Source: Microcoleus sp. FACHB-61 (GTDB lineage: Bacteria; Cyanobacteriota; Cyanobacteriia; Cyanobacteriales; Microcoleaceae). From it: a DNA stretch of 64,000 nucleotides. Under the pieces are notes generated by a model, which did no database searches, was not told the DNA's origin, and saw nothing but the letters and a program-made list of their open reading frames with translations. The DNA lies in contig JACJNY010000063.1 of the NCBI GenBank assembly GCA_014695295.1, positions 124,001 to 188,000 of the forward strand. Reading direction: 5' to 3'. Of the stretch, positions 9,345 to 18,406 are shown piece after piece. Position 1 is the first letter of the stretch. Every line of letters starts with the position of its first letter. A program made the translations under genes and the position numbers.

Positions 9345-12300
9345 TCAATTTGAGGGAGCAGAAAACCAATTGATTGCTTCGAGGAGTTCTTGTTGTTCAA
9401 CTATTTCAGAAACTGACTGCAGCAAGTAGCGCTGACCTTGGCGGCTAGTAGCAAAGCTGAGTTGAGGGTAAACCGTTTGTTCTTTGTCCTCATGGCGAAC
9501 TTCGATAATAGCAGCAAACTCTTGGACAACACCTTTATAATATCGAATTGCAAATTCAAGCTGAATCTTTTGCTTGTACAGTTCGATTAATATGTGGGGG
9601 GGGACAACGTATACAATTTCCTTGAGATACCACCTAGCACCAAGCGACACCGACCACAAGTTTGCAAACCAAACGCAGAGGTGCATATAGTTATCCTCTT
9701 GGTAGTAATTCGTATGTCCGTAAATAAATGCTGAATTATGCCAAACATAGGGTGTCCAGAATTCCAATTTAGCACCATCAATGCAAACACGACTAACTTC
9801 TTGGAATAGATGTATCGGGTCAGTCAAATGTTCTAACGTATGTGATGAGTGAACATATTCAACACTGCGATCGGGAAATGGCAATGTATCAGTCTGTAGA
9901 TTAAGTACGTGGTCAACAATGCCAGGAATATAACAGTAATCTAATCCAATTGTTCCCGTTTTTTTGTTGCCGCCGCAGCCTAGATCTAATCTTAGATATT
10001 CCTGGTGATTTGTGACTGGTTCTAGTTGTGATTGACTCCAGTCCTTTTGGGTTAACTCGTTCTCAATTAACTGTGATTGTTCCTGCGACTTATCCAAATC
10101 TTTCACTATTTTAATAACCTTATCATAAATTACTTTCCAATCACAATCATAATTTTCCCAGCCCCCCCCAGTAGTGACCTCAATAATAGAATCAATAGGC
10201 ACTAATACTGGATCTACAGAGTTTTCACGAACCTCTAACCAAAAAATCAACTGCGAATAATGCCCACGATCGGAGTGGGCTACTCCAGGCTTGTTAGCGA
10301 TCCAAGTTACCAACGTTAATCCAGAACCAATAACAGCTATGTATGTATCTACCGTACCAGCCCAGACAATTGTTTCGTGGAGAGGACATTCAAGCGCATT
10401 GTATACCTTAACATTAGGAGAAATTAGAGCCTGTATTTGCTCCATATAGGGTTTCTCGGTGGAAAAACCATCAAAGACCACTGCCATACCTGGATAATCG
10501 TCAAATATTTTTGTGATGATATTTGCATATCCTTCCACTTGGGATATCCAAGCCTTATTGTGGCTGCGAAGATTAATCCATAGCAGCGGGAAATGTTTCT
10601 TAGCTGCTTCTACATTTTGCAAAAAAGACTGACTGCACTTATGGACAGCAGCGGCCTGAATTCTGGCAGCTAAATCCTCCTTGATTAAGGAGTGGGTCAC
10701 TTGAACGACGAAGTAATTATTTTCTAATATAGCTTTAAAAAATTTCTTATTGTCGGATAAGCGAACAATTTTTTCTGGCGAAATTTCTGGAAAAAGCGCA
10801 TTGAGTTCAAAATATTCATTAGCTCCTATTAATAATTTATCTATTTTCTGCAAGATGTCATTTTCATATAAATAATAAAGTCCACTAATTTGATTCCAGA
10901 AATAGTGACCCAAGTTGGAGACATTCCCGACAACAGCTACAACTTCTTTGGTTTTTTCATTTGATATGTAAGATTTGAATTCTCGCCAACAACTAACAGC
11001 ATGAGCCTTAAATGTATTAATAATATTTTCCGAACTCAGCCAGACGCTCCATTCATTAGAAAAGTTGATTACTAGCTCTAATCTAGGAAAATAAATACCT
11101 ATCTTGCCACCGCTCCAAGTCCCCACAATCAGGTAAAATATTTCGGTGCCTTGAAATTGATAAATTAATATCGGTACACTAGGATCATATTGGATATAAA
11201 ATGAACGATCGCTCCTAAGTACCATTCCTGTAAACGGGCAGACTGAATAGATATAACCTGTTTCTACTACGCTTTGCTGAAAATCGTTAGTGGCTTTAAT
11301 TAAATTCCATGTAAAATTGGATTTTTTAGTAACTTTTTTTGCTATTTTTATACCTTTAAATTCTTGAAATTGATTGATATAAATCTCTTCTAAAGCTAGA
11401 GAGTCTTGCTTGATTAACTCCAAGTTTGCTAAGGAAAAGTTTGCCTCTTCAAGAATTGTTTTTTCGGATTCATTCAAGTCAGTTAAAGATACCATTTTCA
11501 TCACGGTATATTTGGTTGTGTGAGTGAAGTATGTAGAGGCATCTTCCAGTTTAATTTCAGCTTGACCATCTATATCTGTCTCGTGCAAAGGAGCCAGTTG
11601 ATTCAAACCCTTCCAAATTTTTTCATAAATTTCTGCCTCGCTGGGTTGCTTCTGGGCCTTTTGGAAGCAGGCGAGAGCTTCATCTAACTGACCTTGTGCT
11701 GCTAAAATAATTGATAATTTATAGGATGCAGTGGGCTGGTAGGGAGCAACTTCCAAAACCTTGCGGTAGCAAGCGATCGCTTCTTCCCACCTCTCCTGTT
11801 GTTCTAAAAGCACAGCTAAACTCAAGTAAGCTTCTTCGGCTACGGGTGGGAGAGTTAAGGCATATTGGTCAGTTATTAAACCATCAATTACTGCTCCTGT
11901 TGGCGAAAATTCAACAGCACGACTGTACGCCTGATTTGCCTTCTCCCGTTGATTTTTTAAGTGCAGGATGCCACCCAAATGAAAGTAGTATAAAAAAGCT
12001 GCATTGGTGTTCGGTTTTGGTTGATAGACAAGAGTCATTTCAATACAGCTTACTGAAAATGCTGATCCGGTAGAAAAGAAACGAAATTCTGTTCTGTGAC
12101 CTTCAATAAAGTCCAAGTAAAATTCAAGAGAGGTTTGATGGCTATCAACTTGGGCTTCATATAAAACATAAGGACAAGGAGACACCACATCAAAGTTAAA
12201 ACTGCGCTCGCAGTCTTTTTCCTCAGTCATCTCTAAACTGTTCTCTGGGAAACTGAATCCAACCCTAACGCGGTATAACCCATCGGGAATGTCTATATAC

Positions 12301-12572
12301 GGCCCGTAAAACACAAAGCCTTGATTGCCCTGCAAGCTTAAATACCCTTCACTGGTTTCCTCAACGTTGTTTCCGGGTATAATACCTAATTCTTTGGCAT
12401 TAATTCGCAGAAAATTTATCGCTTGCCAATCATCTAAAAAGCATTTTGATTGCGAGTCTGGATTGAGGGCAATTACTCTGTGATAGCAAGCAATTGCACC
12501 CTCCAAGTCACCCTTCTTTGCCAAATGTTCTCCTAATTCGTAGTAAGACTCAAAATTTTGGTTCTTCATCAT
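9345..12572 (-). CDS. TPR / GT61-like glycosyltransferase / SAM methyltransferase fusion
   Basis: The protein has 1075 residues. Residues ~1-40 form a TPR. Residues ~60-185 look like a beta-sandwich (FYGPYIDIPDGLYRVRVGF ... RTEFRFFSTG), perhaps carbohydrate-binding. TPRs follow at ~190-330. Residues ~400-830 contain a region with GNVSNLGHYFWNQISGLYYL and later VIGSGLTLVTWIANKPGVAH, resembling GT61/DUF563-type glycosyltransferases. From ~875 there is a complete methyltransferase domain: LRLDLGCGGNKKTGTIGLDY, then VHSSHTLEHLTDPIHLFQEV. Catalytic coupling of sugar transfer and methylation on one chain is an inference. The start MMKNQNFESYY is preceded by a weak GGAGCAATG context. The STELLO-like gene lies 84 bases upstream on the same strand, so the two may form one transcript. 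Confidence 0.8.
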   Translation of the reverse strand: MMKNQNFESYYELGEHLAKKGDLEGAIACYHRVIALNPDSQSKCFLDDWQAINFLRINAKELGIIPGNNVEETSEGYLSLQGNQGFVFYGPYIDIPDGLYRVRVGFSFPENSLEMTEEKDCERSFNFDVVSPCPYVLYEAQVDSHQTSLEFYLDFIEGHRTEFRFFSTGSAFSVSCIEMTLVYQPKPNTNAAFLYYFHLGGILHLKNQREKANQAYSRAVEFSPTGAVIDGLITDQYALTLPPVAEEAYLSLAVLLEQQERWEEAIACYRKVLEVAPYQPTASYKLSIILAAQGQLDEALACFQKAQKQPSEAEIYEKIWKGLNQLAPLHETDIDGQAEIKLEDASTYFTHTTKYTVMKMVSLTDLNESEKTILEEANFSLANLELIKQDSLALEEIYINQFQEFKGIKIAKKVTKKSNFTWNLIKATNDFQQSVVETGYIYSVCPFTGMVLRSDRSFYIQYDPSVPILIYQFQGTEIFYLIVGTWSGGKIGIYFPRLELVINFSNEWSVWLSSENIINTFKAHAVSCWREFKSYISNEKTKEVVAVVGNVSNLGHYFWNQISGLYYLYENDILQKIDKLLIGANEYFELNALFPEISPEKIVRLSDNKKFFKAILENNYFVVQVTHSLIKEDLAARIQAAAVHKCSQSFLQNVEAAKKHFPLLWINLRSHNKAWISQVEGYANIITKIFDDYPGMAVVFDGFSTEKPYMEQIQALISPNVKVYNALECPLHETIVWAGTVDTYIAVIGSGLTLVTWIANKPGVAHSDRGHYSQLIFWLEVRENSVDPVLVPIDSIIEVTTGGGWENYDCDWKVIYDKVIKIVKDLDKSQEQSQLIENELTQKDWSQSQLEPVTNHQEYLRLDLGCGGNKKTGTIGLDYCYIPGIVDHVLNLQTDTLPFPDRSVEYVHSSHTLEHLTDPIHLFQEVSRVCIDGAKLEFWTPYVWHNSAFIYGHTNYYQEDNYMHLCVWFANLWSVSLGARWYLKEIVYVVPPHILIELYKQKIQLEFAIRYYKGVVQEFAAIIEVRHEDKEQTVYPQLSFATSRQGQRYLLQSVSEIVEQQELLEAINWFSAPSN

Positions 12573-12656
12573 TGCTCCTAAATATTTATTGCACTTTTAC
12601 TATTCCACGTAATAAATTATCAATTTATTACAGTTACTATGCTTGAGAGAAATTTG

Positions 12657-13652
12657 CTACCAATATTTTTTAACTTCCTCAATCCACAATTCACACATAC
12701 GAACCTCTATCTCGCCTAGAAAAGCATTTCGATTGAGATAAGCATACATCTCTATCATTAACTCGCAAGCATCGCTAGCATCACTTGTAAAAGTTTCCAG
12801 TAAGTCAATTAAATTGTGAACCTGAGTATACAAAGGAATTTCTTCACTAAAATCTTTCATCAGGTTGTGTTCATTTCTCAACTGATACACTGAAGGCGAT
12901 AGAAAGAGAACACTGGAATTCATGCACCATAAAAGCCTCTGGGCAATGTAGCTTTTCCAGATATCGGTAACACGACTGCTCACACCAATAGGCAGCAGCA
13001 TTAGAGGAAAAGCTTGCTTGTCAAATAAAGTATTCTGCGTATTGAAAGGACTATAACACCCGGGCGACAGCGACAACTTCTTATCCTGTTCAAACTTAAT
13101 ATTTTCATCACCCACCGTCAAACGATAAATAGCGTCTACATCGGGGTCTAAGTCTGCTAGCCCTTGCTGGACGTAACAAGTAACCTCTTTTTCTGTTGCC
13201 AGCTTCTCATCGACAAAACTATTAACTTTGTCAAGTGGCAAGCCTCTGGGCCATATTTTTTTACTGGTAAAGTAAGAATAGACATTAACAGCACCTTTAA
13301 CGTCTACCGCTGGAGTCTTAACCAGGGAAGGGAGGAAATTCGGATACTTGTCATCATAGGGAATATTGTCGTCGTCTGTTTCCGCGATCGCTTCTGCACC
13401 CATACGCATAGCATACAAGTATCCTAAATTCTTGCGGGAGTAATGATTCATAGGAATCAGAGAAGCTAGCTCGCCAAAGTCTTCGCATTGCTGCTCTACA
13501 TTAAAGTATTCAGCCCCAGGCAAGTCAAAATCTCTAGGAGTTTTTTTATCCCCAACTATAATAATTTTCCACCCTAAATCTAGCAAAATATCTCTGTATT
13601 TAAACAGAGCAGCAGTTGGTTTATGAATTGTTGTTATAACTAATGATTTCAC
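12657..13652 (-). CDS. STELLO-type (DUF288) glycosyltransferase
   Basis: The 331-residue protein begins SLVITTIHKPTAALFKY and continues GWKIIIVGDKKTPRDF, then SRKNLGYLYAMRMGAEAIAE and TDDDNIPY. That order (N-terminal TTIHxPT, VGDxKTP, then an acidic DDDN site for the metal-nucleotide) is that of the STELLO/DUF288 family, best known from plant Golgi proteins and found scattered in bacteria. No signal peptide or membrane span is visible, so it acts in the cytoplasm. It lies in the glycan block and likely transfers a hexose. Decayed fragments lie just upstream of its start. Confidence 0.8.
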   Translation of the reverse strand: MKSLVITTIHKPTAALFKYRDILLDLGWKIIIVGDKKTPRDFDLPGAEYFNVEQQCEDFGELASLIPMNHYSRKNLGYLYAMRMGAEAIAETDDDNIPYDDKYPNFLPSLVKTPAVDVKGAVNVYSYFTSKKIWPRGLPLDKVNSFVDEKLATEKEVTCYVQQGLADLDPDVDAIYRLTVGDENIKFEQDKKLSLSPGCYSPFNTQNTLFDKQAFPLMLLPIGVSSRVTDIWKSYIAQRLLWCMNSSVLFLSPSVYQLRNEHNLMKDFSEEIPLYTQVHNLIDLLETFTSDASDACELMIEMYAYLNRNAFLGEIEVRMCELWIEEVKKYW

Positions 13653-13694
13653 GGATTAAACCTCAAAATTTTTATAGAACTCAAACATTACCTC

Positions 13695-13759
13695 TCCTCG
13701 CCTAGACTATCATCCGCACCACCTCCTGTATCTTAATAGTCTGCTTCCGATCAGAACTT
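13695..13759 (-). pseudogene. Remnant of a second gmd 3' end
   Basis: The stretch 13695-13735 matches the true 3' end of gmd at 14125-14165 in 34 of 41 bases. On the minus strand it reads IQEVVRMIV then a stop, against MPDVVRMMVEARMI in gmd; upstream of this, after a frameshift and two stops, K-F-stop-S-E-A-D-Y parallels KLGWEAKY. It is therefore a decayed copy of the last ~20 codons of a gmd-like gene, about 430 bases downstream of the intact gene. Confidence 0.65.
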
Positions 13760-13856
13760 TATCACAAAATACCAGCAAAGACAAACAAATTATACCTTTC
13801 TTGTCCAATAACTTTTCAATACTTAAAAAAAATGCTCTCCTCTGCGTGTTGGAATT

Positions 13857-14094
13857 TTATATCAAACTGACAGGATAAAACCTCACAGACTCAATAAATT
13901 CGCTTTCATATACGCGATCGAGCGCCTAACCAAATTTAGGTATCAGCACGAATCCCGTCCTTCATCTTTCGATAATCCCGATCGTGACTAATCACCCCTT
14001 TGTTAGTATAAGCTATCCACTCACCTCGATATTTTTTCAACTCTCTGCGATTGGCTTTATACCACTCATTAGCCGTAGGATATTCTGCCTCCAT
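13857..14094 (-). pseudogene. Frameshifted DUF5678-type gene
   Basis: From ATG at 14094 the frame reads MEAEYPTANEWYKANRRELK and KYRGEWIAYTNKGVISHDRD before a stop at 13936 (52 codons). EWIAYTxxGVISHDRDY is typical of cyanobacterial DUF5678 proteins, which normally continue with a xDRVxESxFVEPVRFxPV segment. That continuation is present in another frame just downstream (LDRVYESEFIESVRFYPV, ending at 13857). At least one frameshift thus separates the two halves, and the usual C-terminal part is missing. A short expressed protein from the first half cannot be excluded. Confidence 0.7.
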
Positions 14095-14116
14095 ATTTTC
14101 ACCCCATAGTTTTCCA

Positions 14117-15070
14117 TCAAATCATCCTCGCCTCCACCATCATCCGCACCACATCGGGCATCTTATACTTCGCCTCCCATCCCAACTTTTGCTTCGCCTT
14201 ACCCGGATTTCCATTCCCAACTGCAATCTCCGTCGGTCTGTAGAGACTCGCATCGGTTACTAAATGTTCCCGCCAATCCAAACCCGCACAAACGAAAGCC
14301 GATCGCACAAACTCCTCCAAAGGATAACTTACACCCGTTGCAATTACATAATCGTCCGGTTCTTCCTGCTGCAACATCAAATACATCGCCTCCACATATT
14401 CCGGCGCCCAACCCCAGTCCCGCTGCACTGAAATATTTCCCAAATGCAGTTTTTCGGAACTGCCCGCAGCAATTCGGCACACAACAGATACAATTTTTTG
14501 GGTCACGAACCTCTCCGGCCGCAGCGGCGACTCGTGATTGAACAGAATACCAGAACACGCAAACAAATTGTACGCTTCCCGATAATTCGCTACTTCCCAA
14601 AATGCGGTTGCTTTCGCTACCGCGTAAGGACTTCTGGGGCGAAAAGGCGTATTTTCATCCGCTGGATTGCCTCCGGTCTCCCCAAAACATTCGCTGGAAC
14701 TGGCATTGTAAAGTTTAATTTTGCCGCCTGTAAACCGAATTGCTTCTAACAGATTTAATGTGCCTGTGGCAATGCTTTCGAGGGTTTCTACGGGTTGTTC
14801 AAAAGACAGACCGACGGAACTTTGACCTGCTAGATTGTACACTTCGTCGGGCTGAACTTTAGCTAGTACCTGCAAAACGCTGCGAAAATCGTTGAGAGAC
14901 ATGGATTCTAGTTTTATTCTGTCTCGGATGCCCAAACGGCCCAGGTTTCCGAAACTAGACATTTGGGCGTCCCTGGAGGTGCCGCAAACTTCATAACCTC
15001 GATCGAGCAACAGTTTAGCTAAATAAGCTCCGTCCTGACCTGATATACCGCTAATTAACGCTTTTTTCAT
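14117..15070 (-). CDS. gmd: GDP-mannose 4,6-dehydratase
   Basis: This 317-residue short-chain dehydrogenase/reductase makes GDP-4-keto-6-deoxymannose from GDP-mannose, the first committed step to GDP-fucose, GDP-rhamnose or perosamine. It has the NAD(P) motif GISGQDGAYLAKLL (residues 8-21), the family signature NASSSECFGE, the catalytic Tyr and Lys in SPYAVAK (~residues 147-153), and FNHESPLRPERFVTQKI, all diagnostic of Gmd. It is shorter than the ~370-residue enterobacterial enzyme, as in many cyanobacteria. No fcl-type epimerase or reductase follows within the window. The product would feed the glycosyltransferases of the same block. Start ATG at 15070. Confidence 0.93.
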   Translation of the reverse strand: MKKALISGISGQDGAYLAKLLLDRGYEVCGTSRDAQMSSFGNLGRLGIRDRIKLESMSLNDFRSVLQVLAKVQPDEVYNLAGQSSVGLSFEQPVETLESIATGTLNLLEAIRFTGGKIKLYNASSSECFGETGGNPADENTPFRPRSPYAVAKATAFWEVANYREAYNLFACSGILFNHESPLRPERFVTQKIVSVVCRIAAGSSEKLHLGNISVQRDWGWAPEYVEAMYLMLQQEEPDDYVIATGVSYPLEEFVRSAFVCAGLDWREHLVTDASLYRPTEIAVGNGNPGKAKQKLGWEAKYKMPDVVRMMVEARMI

Positions 15071-15290
15071 ACCACATTTTCTTTCAAAGCTCTACCTTAG
15101 CTGTTGCTATTTTTCGACGTTTTAGCTTTTATAGTAGTAATTTTTATTATTTTTAATACTTGGGATTTTCCGAGGACTTATCAGAGCAAGTTTAAGCGCT
15201 TACTACAAACTACAAATTTATCCTCAAGCATACCCCAAAGCCCGAGCGAAGTATTATTGCAAAAAGTTCTATCGATAGAGTAGCAGCATA

Positions 15291-15371
15291 CAGATATCGG
15301 GTAGGGACACGGCAGTGCCGTGTCCCACAGATATCGGGTAGGGACACGGCAGTGCCGTGTCCCACAGATAT
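15291..15371. repeat. 37-bp tandem repeat containing a perfect palindrome
   Basis: Two complete 37-bp units (15291-15327, 15328-15364) and the first seven bases of a third. Each unit begins CAGATATCGGGTA and carries an 11+1+11 inverted repeat, GGGACACGGCA / TGCCGTGTCCC. Single members of the same family occur at 51235 and, in reverse orientation with altered arms, at 38760. The rest of the 15071-15519 gap shows nothing else I can name. Confidence 0.9.
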
Positions 15372-15519
15372 TTCATCTTCTACTCGCCAACTATCAACTG
15401 CCAAAGGTTTCTACCGCTCGAAAACAGAAATAACCAGTCAGCTAGAAATCGACTCAAAAGTACAAAATATCAGCATTTTTACCTTCTGCCGAATGACTAA
15501 TGCCTTCTGCCTTCGGGTA

Positions 15520-16539
15520 CTAGGCTTCCCACCTTTGGGCGACCAATTCAGCCAAGTCAACCACCCGCTGACTGTAGCCCCACTCATTGTCGTACCAAGA
15601 CAACAGCTTCACCATGTCGCCGTCCATAACTAGCGTCAAGCTGGAATCCAGGATCGAAGAAGCATCGTTTCCGCGATAATCGCAAGAAACAAGAGGCAAA
15701 TCGTTGTACTCCAAAATCCCTTTCATGGGACCTTCGGCTGCTTCTTTGAAAACTTGATTTACCTGCTCGGTAAAAGTCTTTTTCTCTACCTGAGCCACAA
15801 AATCAACTACCGACACATTAGGAGTCGGGACGCGCATAGCGATGCCGTTTAACTTACCCTTTAATTCTGGAATCACCAAAGCCACAGCTTGGGCAGCTCC
15901 GGTAGAAGTCGGCACAATATTCATCGCAGCAGCCCGGGCCCGCCGCAAATCTCGGTGGCTGGCATCCAGCAAGCGCTGGTCGCCAGTATAGCTGTGGGTA
16001 GTGGTCATCATGCCTTTGATGATGCCAAAATTGTCGTGAAGCACCTTCAGCACGGGAGCTAGACAGTTAGTGGTACAGCTAGCATTGCTGATGACAGTAT
16101 AGTCACTGTGCTTGTAGTTGTGGTGGTTGACTCCCATCACGTAAGTGCCGACCTCAGGTCCCTTGCCGGGAGCTGTAATCAGCACCTTTTTAGCGCCGGC
16201 CGTGATATGCTTCGATGCACCAGCCTGGTCAACGAAGACGCCGGTTGCTTCAATAATCAGATCAATACCCCAATCTTTCCAAGGCAGGTTGAGCGGATTG
16301 CGATCGCTCACGCATTTAACTGTCTTGCCGTTGAGAATAATTGAATTTTCATCCGTACTGATGTCCACATCCTTCAACGTTCCCATCATGGAATCGTATC
16401 TCAGCAAGTGGGCATTAGTTTTGGGATCGGAAGTGTCATTAATAGCTACCAGTTCGAGCTGGCTATCTTTTCTGCCCAACCAGCAGCGTGCAAAACTGCG
16501 GCCGATACGCCCAAAACCATTGATCGCGACTCTAATCAC
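15520..16539 (-). CDS. gap2: Glyceraldehyde-3-phosphate dehydrogenase, Calvin-cycle type
   Basis: This 339-residue GAPDH works in the cytoplasm with NAD(P)H in the Calvin cycle. [17 protein letters not shown] is the Rossmann start, [12 protein letters not shown] carries the catalytic Cys155, and [20 protein letters not shown] and [12 protein letters not shown] are strongly conserved. The sequence follows the cyanobacterial Gap2 type ([20 protein letters not shown]) and not the glycolytic Gap1 type. The start ATG is followed by [10 protein letters not shown], with AGGAGG at 16545-16550 as ribosome-binding site. nadD lies 197 bases upstream on the same strand. Regulation by CP12 is known for the family but not visible here. 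Confidence 0.96.
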   Translation of the reverse strand: MIRVAINGFGRIGRSFARCWLGRKDSQLELVAINDTSDPKTNAHLLRYDSMMGTLKDVDISTDENSIILNGKTVKCVSDRNPLNLPWKDWGIDLIIEATGVFVDQAGASKHITAGAKKVLITAPGKGPEVGTYVMGVNHHNYKHSDYTVISNASCTTNCLAPVLKVLHDNFGIIKGMMTTTHSYTGDQRLLDASHRDLRRARAAAMNIVPTSTGAAQAVALVIPELKGKLNGIAMRVPTPNVSVVDFVAQVEKKTFTEQVNQVFKEAAEGPMKGILEYNDLPLVSCDYRGNDASSILDSSLTLVMDGDMVKLLSWYDNEWGYSQRVVDLAELVAQRWEA

Positions 16540-16736
16540 CTTGTACCTCCTAACGATTGCAGCCCCTAGCTCAGGCTTAAATTTTGGAAAAATTTAAGAA
16601 TTGACTTATGAGAGAAGATCATATCGCAAAGCTCGATCCTTTCTAACTTTTTGTGTTTATCAAAAATGCTGGAACTTTTTTAGAAGGCAGAAATCGCAAG
16701 CCCGAAGGCATTGGGCATTGGGCATTCGGCCGCTAG

Positions 16737-17450
16737 TTACTGGTAAAGCTGATGGGCGGCAATATAAGTCCGGACAACCTCCGGCACTAAGTAGCGGAGG
16801 TCGATCCTTTCGGCGCAGCAGCGGCGGATGTGGCTCGACGAAATTTCGATCGCAGGCATGGACAGCACCTCCCAGCGAATTTCCACGTCCAAAAGAGCCA
16901 TTTGTTCGGCAACTCGCCGGCCAACAGCATTTGCCTGAACCTGCATCCTGTCCGCCCCGGCATCGAGGGGCTTTCCACTCGGACAATCTCCCCACTCGGA
17001 TACTCCCCCAATCTCCAGGGTTTCTCCTGTTTCCCCATCTCCCTGACTCGGACGCGGGGCCACCAACCAGTCGCACAACCTGCCAATTTCGCGACACCGA
17101 TGCCATTTGGGGAGAGTAAGGAGTGCGTCGCTACCAATAATCCAGTACCAGTGATCGGCTGGATACAATTTTTGCAAATACAGCAGCGTGTCAATCGCAA
17201 AAGAACTGTCGGAGCGATTTGCCTCCGGCGGCGAAATTAGGAAGTCTGGGCGATCGCCGATCGCGAGTTCGAGCATTTCCCGCCGTCGCTCAAAACTTGC
17301 CAAATCCGGGCGCCACTTGTGAGGAGGAGAGCGATCGGGTACCCAAATTACTCGATCGAGACCAAATTGACTCGCAGCCGTCTCGGCCACCAACACGTGA
17401 CCCCAGTGAACTGGGTCAAAAGTCCCCCCCAAAATCGCTATTTTCCCCAT
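16737..17450 (-). CDS. nadD: Nicotinate-nucleotide adenylyltransferase
   Basis: The enzyme adenylates nicotinate mononucleotide in NAD synthesis. GGTFDPVHWGHVLVAE holds the nucleotidyltransferase HxGH site, VPDRSPPHK the phosphate-binding region, and ISSSHIRRCCAE the C-terminal SSxxIR signature. I chose the ATG at 17450 (MGKIAILGG) over an in-frame TTG at 17459. At 237 residues it is about 40 longer than usual; the excess is a Gly/Glu-rich insert (PSQGDGETGETLEIGGVSEW and following) before the C-terminal motif. Long overlapping frames on the opposite strand are shadows caused by its high GC content. Confidence 0.92.
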   Translation of the reverse strand: MGKIAILGGTFDPVHWGHVLVAETAASQFGLDRVIWVPDRSPPHKWRPDLASFERRREMLELAIGDRPDFLISPPEANRSDSSFAIDTLLYLQKLYPADHWYWIIGSDALLTLPKWHRCREIGRLCDWLVAPRPSQGDGETGETLEIGGVSEWGDCPSGKPLDAGADRMQVQANAVGRRVAEQMALLDVEIRWEVLSMPAIEISSSHIRRCCAERIDLRYLVPEVVRTYIAAHQLYQ

Positions 17451-18406
17451 ATTTCCCAAAAATCAGGATTAATACAGACATCGCGCCAATTTTATATTTG
17501 TACGCTTTTAACCATAAGCTCGCTTATTAGAAAACCCTCGCTTTACACCGGGGACAAACTCCTGGACGACCCTATTTTTGACGATCGTCCTGGACGCTGA
17601 AATCGGGTTTTCTAAGCCCCTTACTTCGTCCAAACCTTCAATCCGAGTTAAAAAACAGGTTTCCGAGCGTCGCAGTGCGTCTAGGATTGCATGATTAATG
17701 CCAATATTAATCCCAACTTGTTTTGAGTGGGCTATCGACCGCCTGAGCATTCATTTATTGGCGGGATAAAAATTTTTACAGTAAATATACTTAGCGCAGT
17801 GTAAAAATTTTAAGGACTGCCAAGAGCGTCCATCGGCTTCTCGATCGAACCAATGGTTTGGTTCGATCGATGGCTTTTCGACTATTTCGACTAACTGCAT
17901 TACTTGTATATATACAATCAAGTAAAAATATATACTATAGGTGCGATCGTGTCAATCTCTGACTTGGGCGAGAAAATGACCGTAAAAGTAGATTTATGAC
18001 TATAAAAGGAGCGAAATTTTGTCATACGTGGTAGTGTTTGTAAATCCTTATGGGTTTTCCCTCAATCTTGGTAAAAAAGTTGTGGGGCTTTTGCTGCCGT
18101 ATCCCAGCACAGCAGGCGGATAGAAATAGAAAGAATGCAGGAGTATGCAACCACCCAAAATTAGTCTAGTGGCCCAGACCCCAGACCCTGTTTTCTGTTA
18201 CCTGCAATTTTCGAGCTGTGACTGTTCCGGAAAACTACTCGGTACTAAGTCATATAGGATACAAGACAAATATCTCTACAAGTCCCGCAAATCTAGGGAC
18301 GCGCAGAGAATTTTGTACAAAATCTCTAGCGAACTGTATCCTGAAAAAACAATTCTTGATATGATATCGCGTGTTATTGGCGTGGTGTGGTGTGTGAGGA
18401 GCGAAG
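17451..18406. other. 956-bp divergent intergenic region upstream of nadD and murC
   Basis: This is an unusually long gap between two divergent housekeeping genes. It holds a 12-bp perfect inverted repeat TCGATCGAACCA / TGGTTCGATCGA (17841-17852, 17859-17870, six-base loop) and a longer-range inverted pair AGAAAACCC (17529) / GGGTTTTCT (17605). Frames of 80 codons (17508-17750, minus) and 92 codons (18145-18423, plus) match nothing I know. The second one overlaps the murC start and is probably 5' UTR. Confidence 0.5.
18392..18401 (+). promoter_or_regulatory. murC ribosome-binding site complementary to the Yfr1 sRNA core
   Basis: GTGTGAGGAG ends five bases before the murC ATG. Its GAGGAG part is a strong Shine-Dalgarno sequence. 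The whole 10-mer is exactly complementary to CUCCUCACAC, ten of the eleven bases of the invariant unpaired core ACUCCUCACAC of the cyanobacterial small RNA Yfr1. Control by Yfr1 is an inference. Confidence 0.45.

Noticed and set aside
16601-17240. Long plus-strand frames across nadD
   Set aside because: Arg/Pro/Ser-rich shadows of the GC-rich nadD gene on the other strand.
17508-17750. 80-codon minus frame upstream of nadD
   Set aside because: No family resemblance, no clear ribosome-binding site; overlaps inverted repeats.
17841-17870. Hairpin as a terminator
   Set aside because: It lies between divergent genes, so no upstream gene reads into it; left as an unexplained inverted repeat.
18019-18123. 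34-codon frame starting TTG with AAAGGAG upstream (SYVVVFVNPYGFSLNLGKK)
   Set aside because: TTG start, no family resemblance and a 950-bp non-coding spacer around it; support is too weak.
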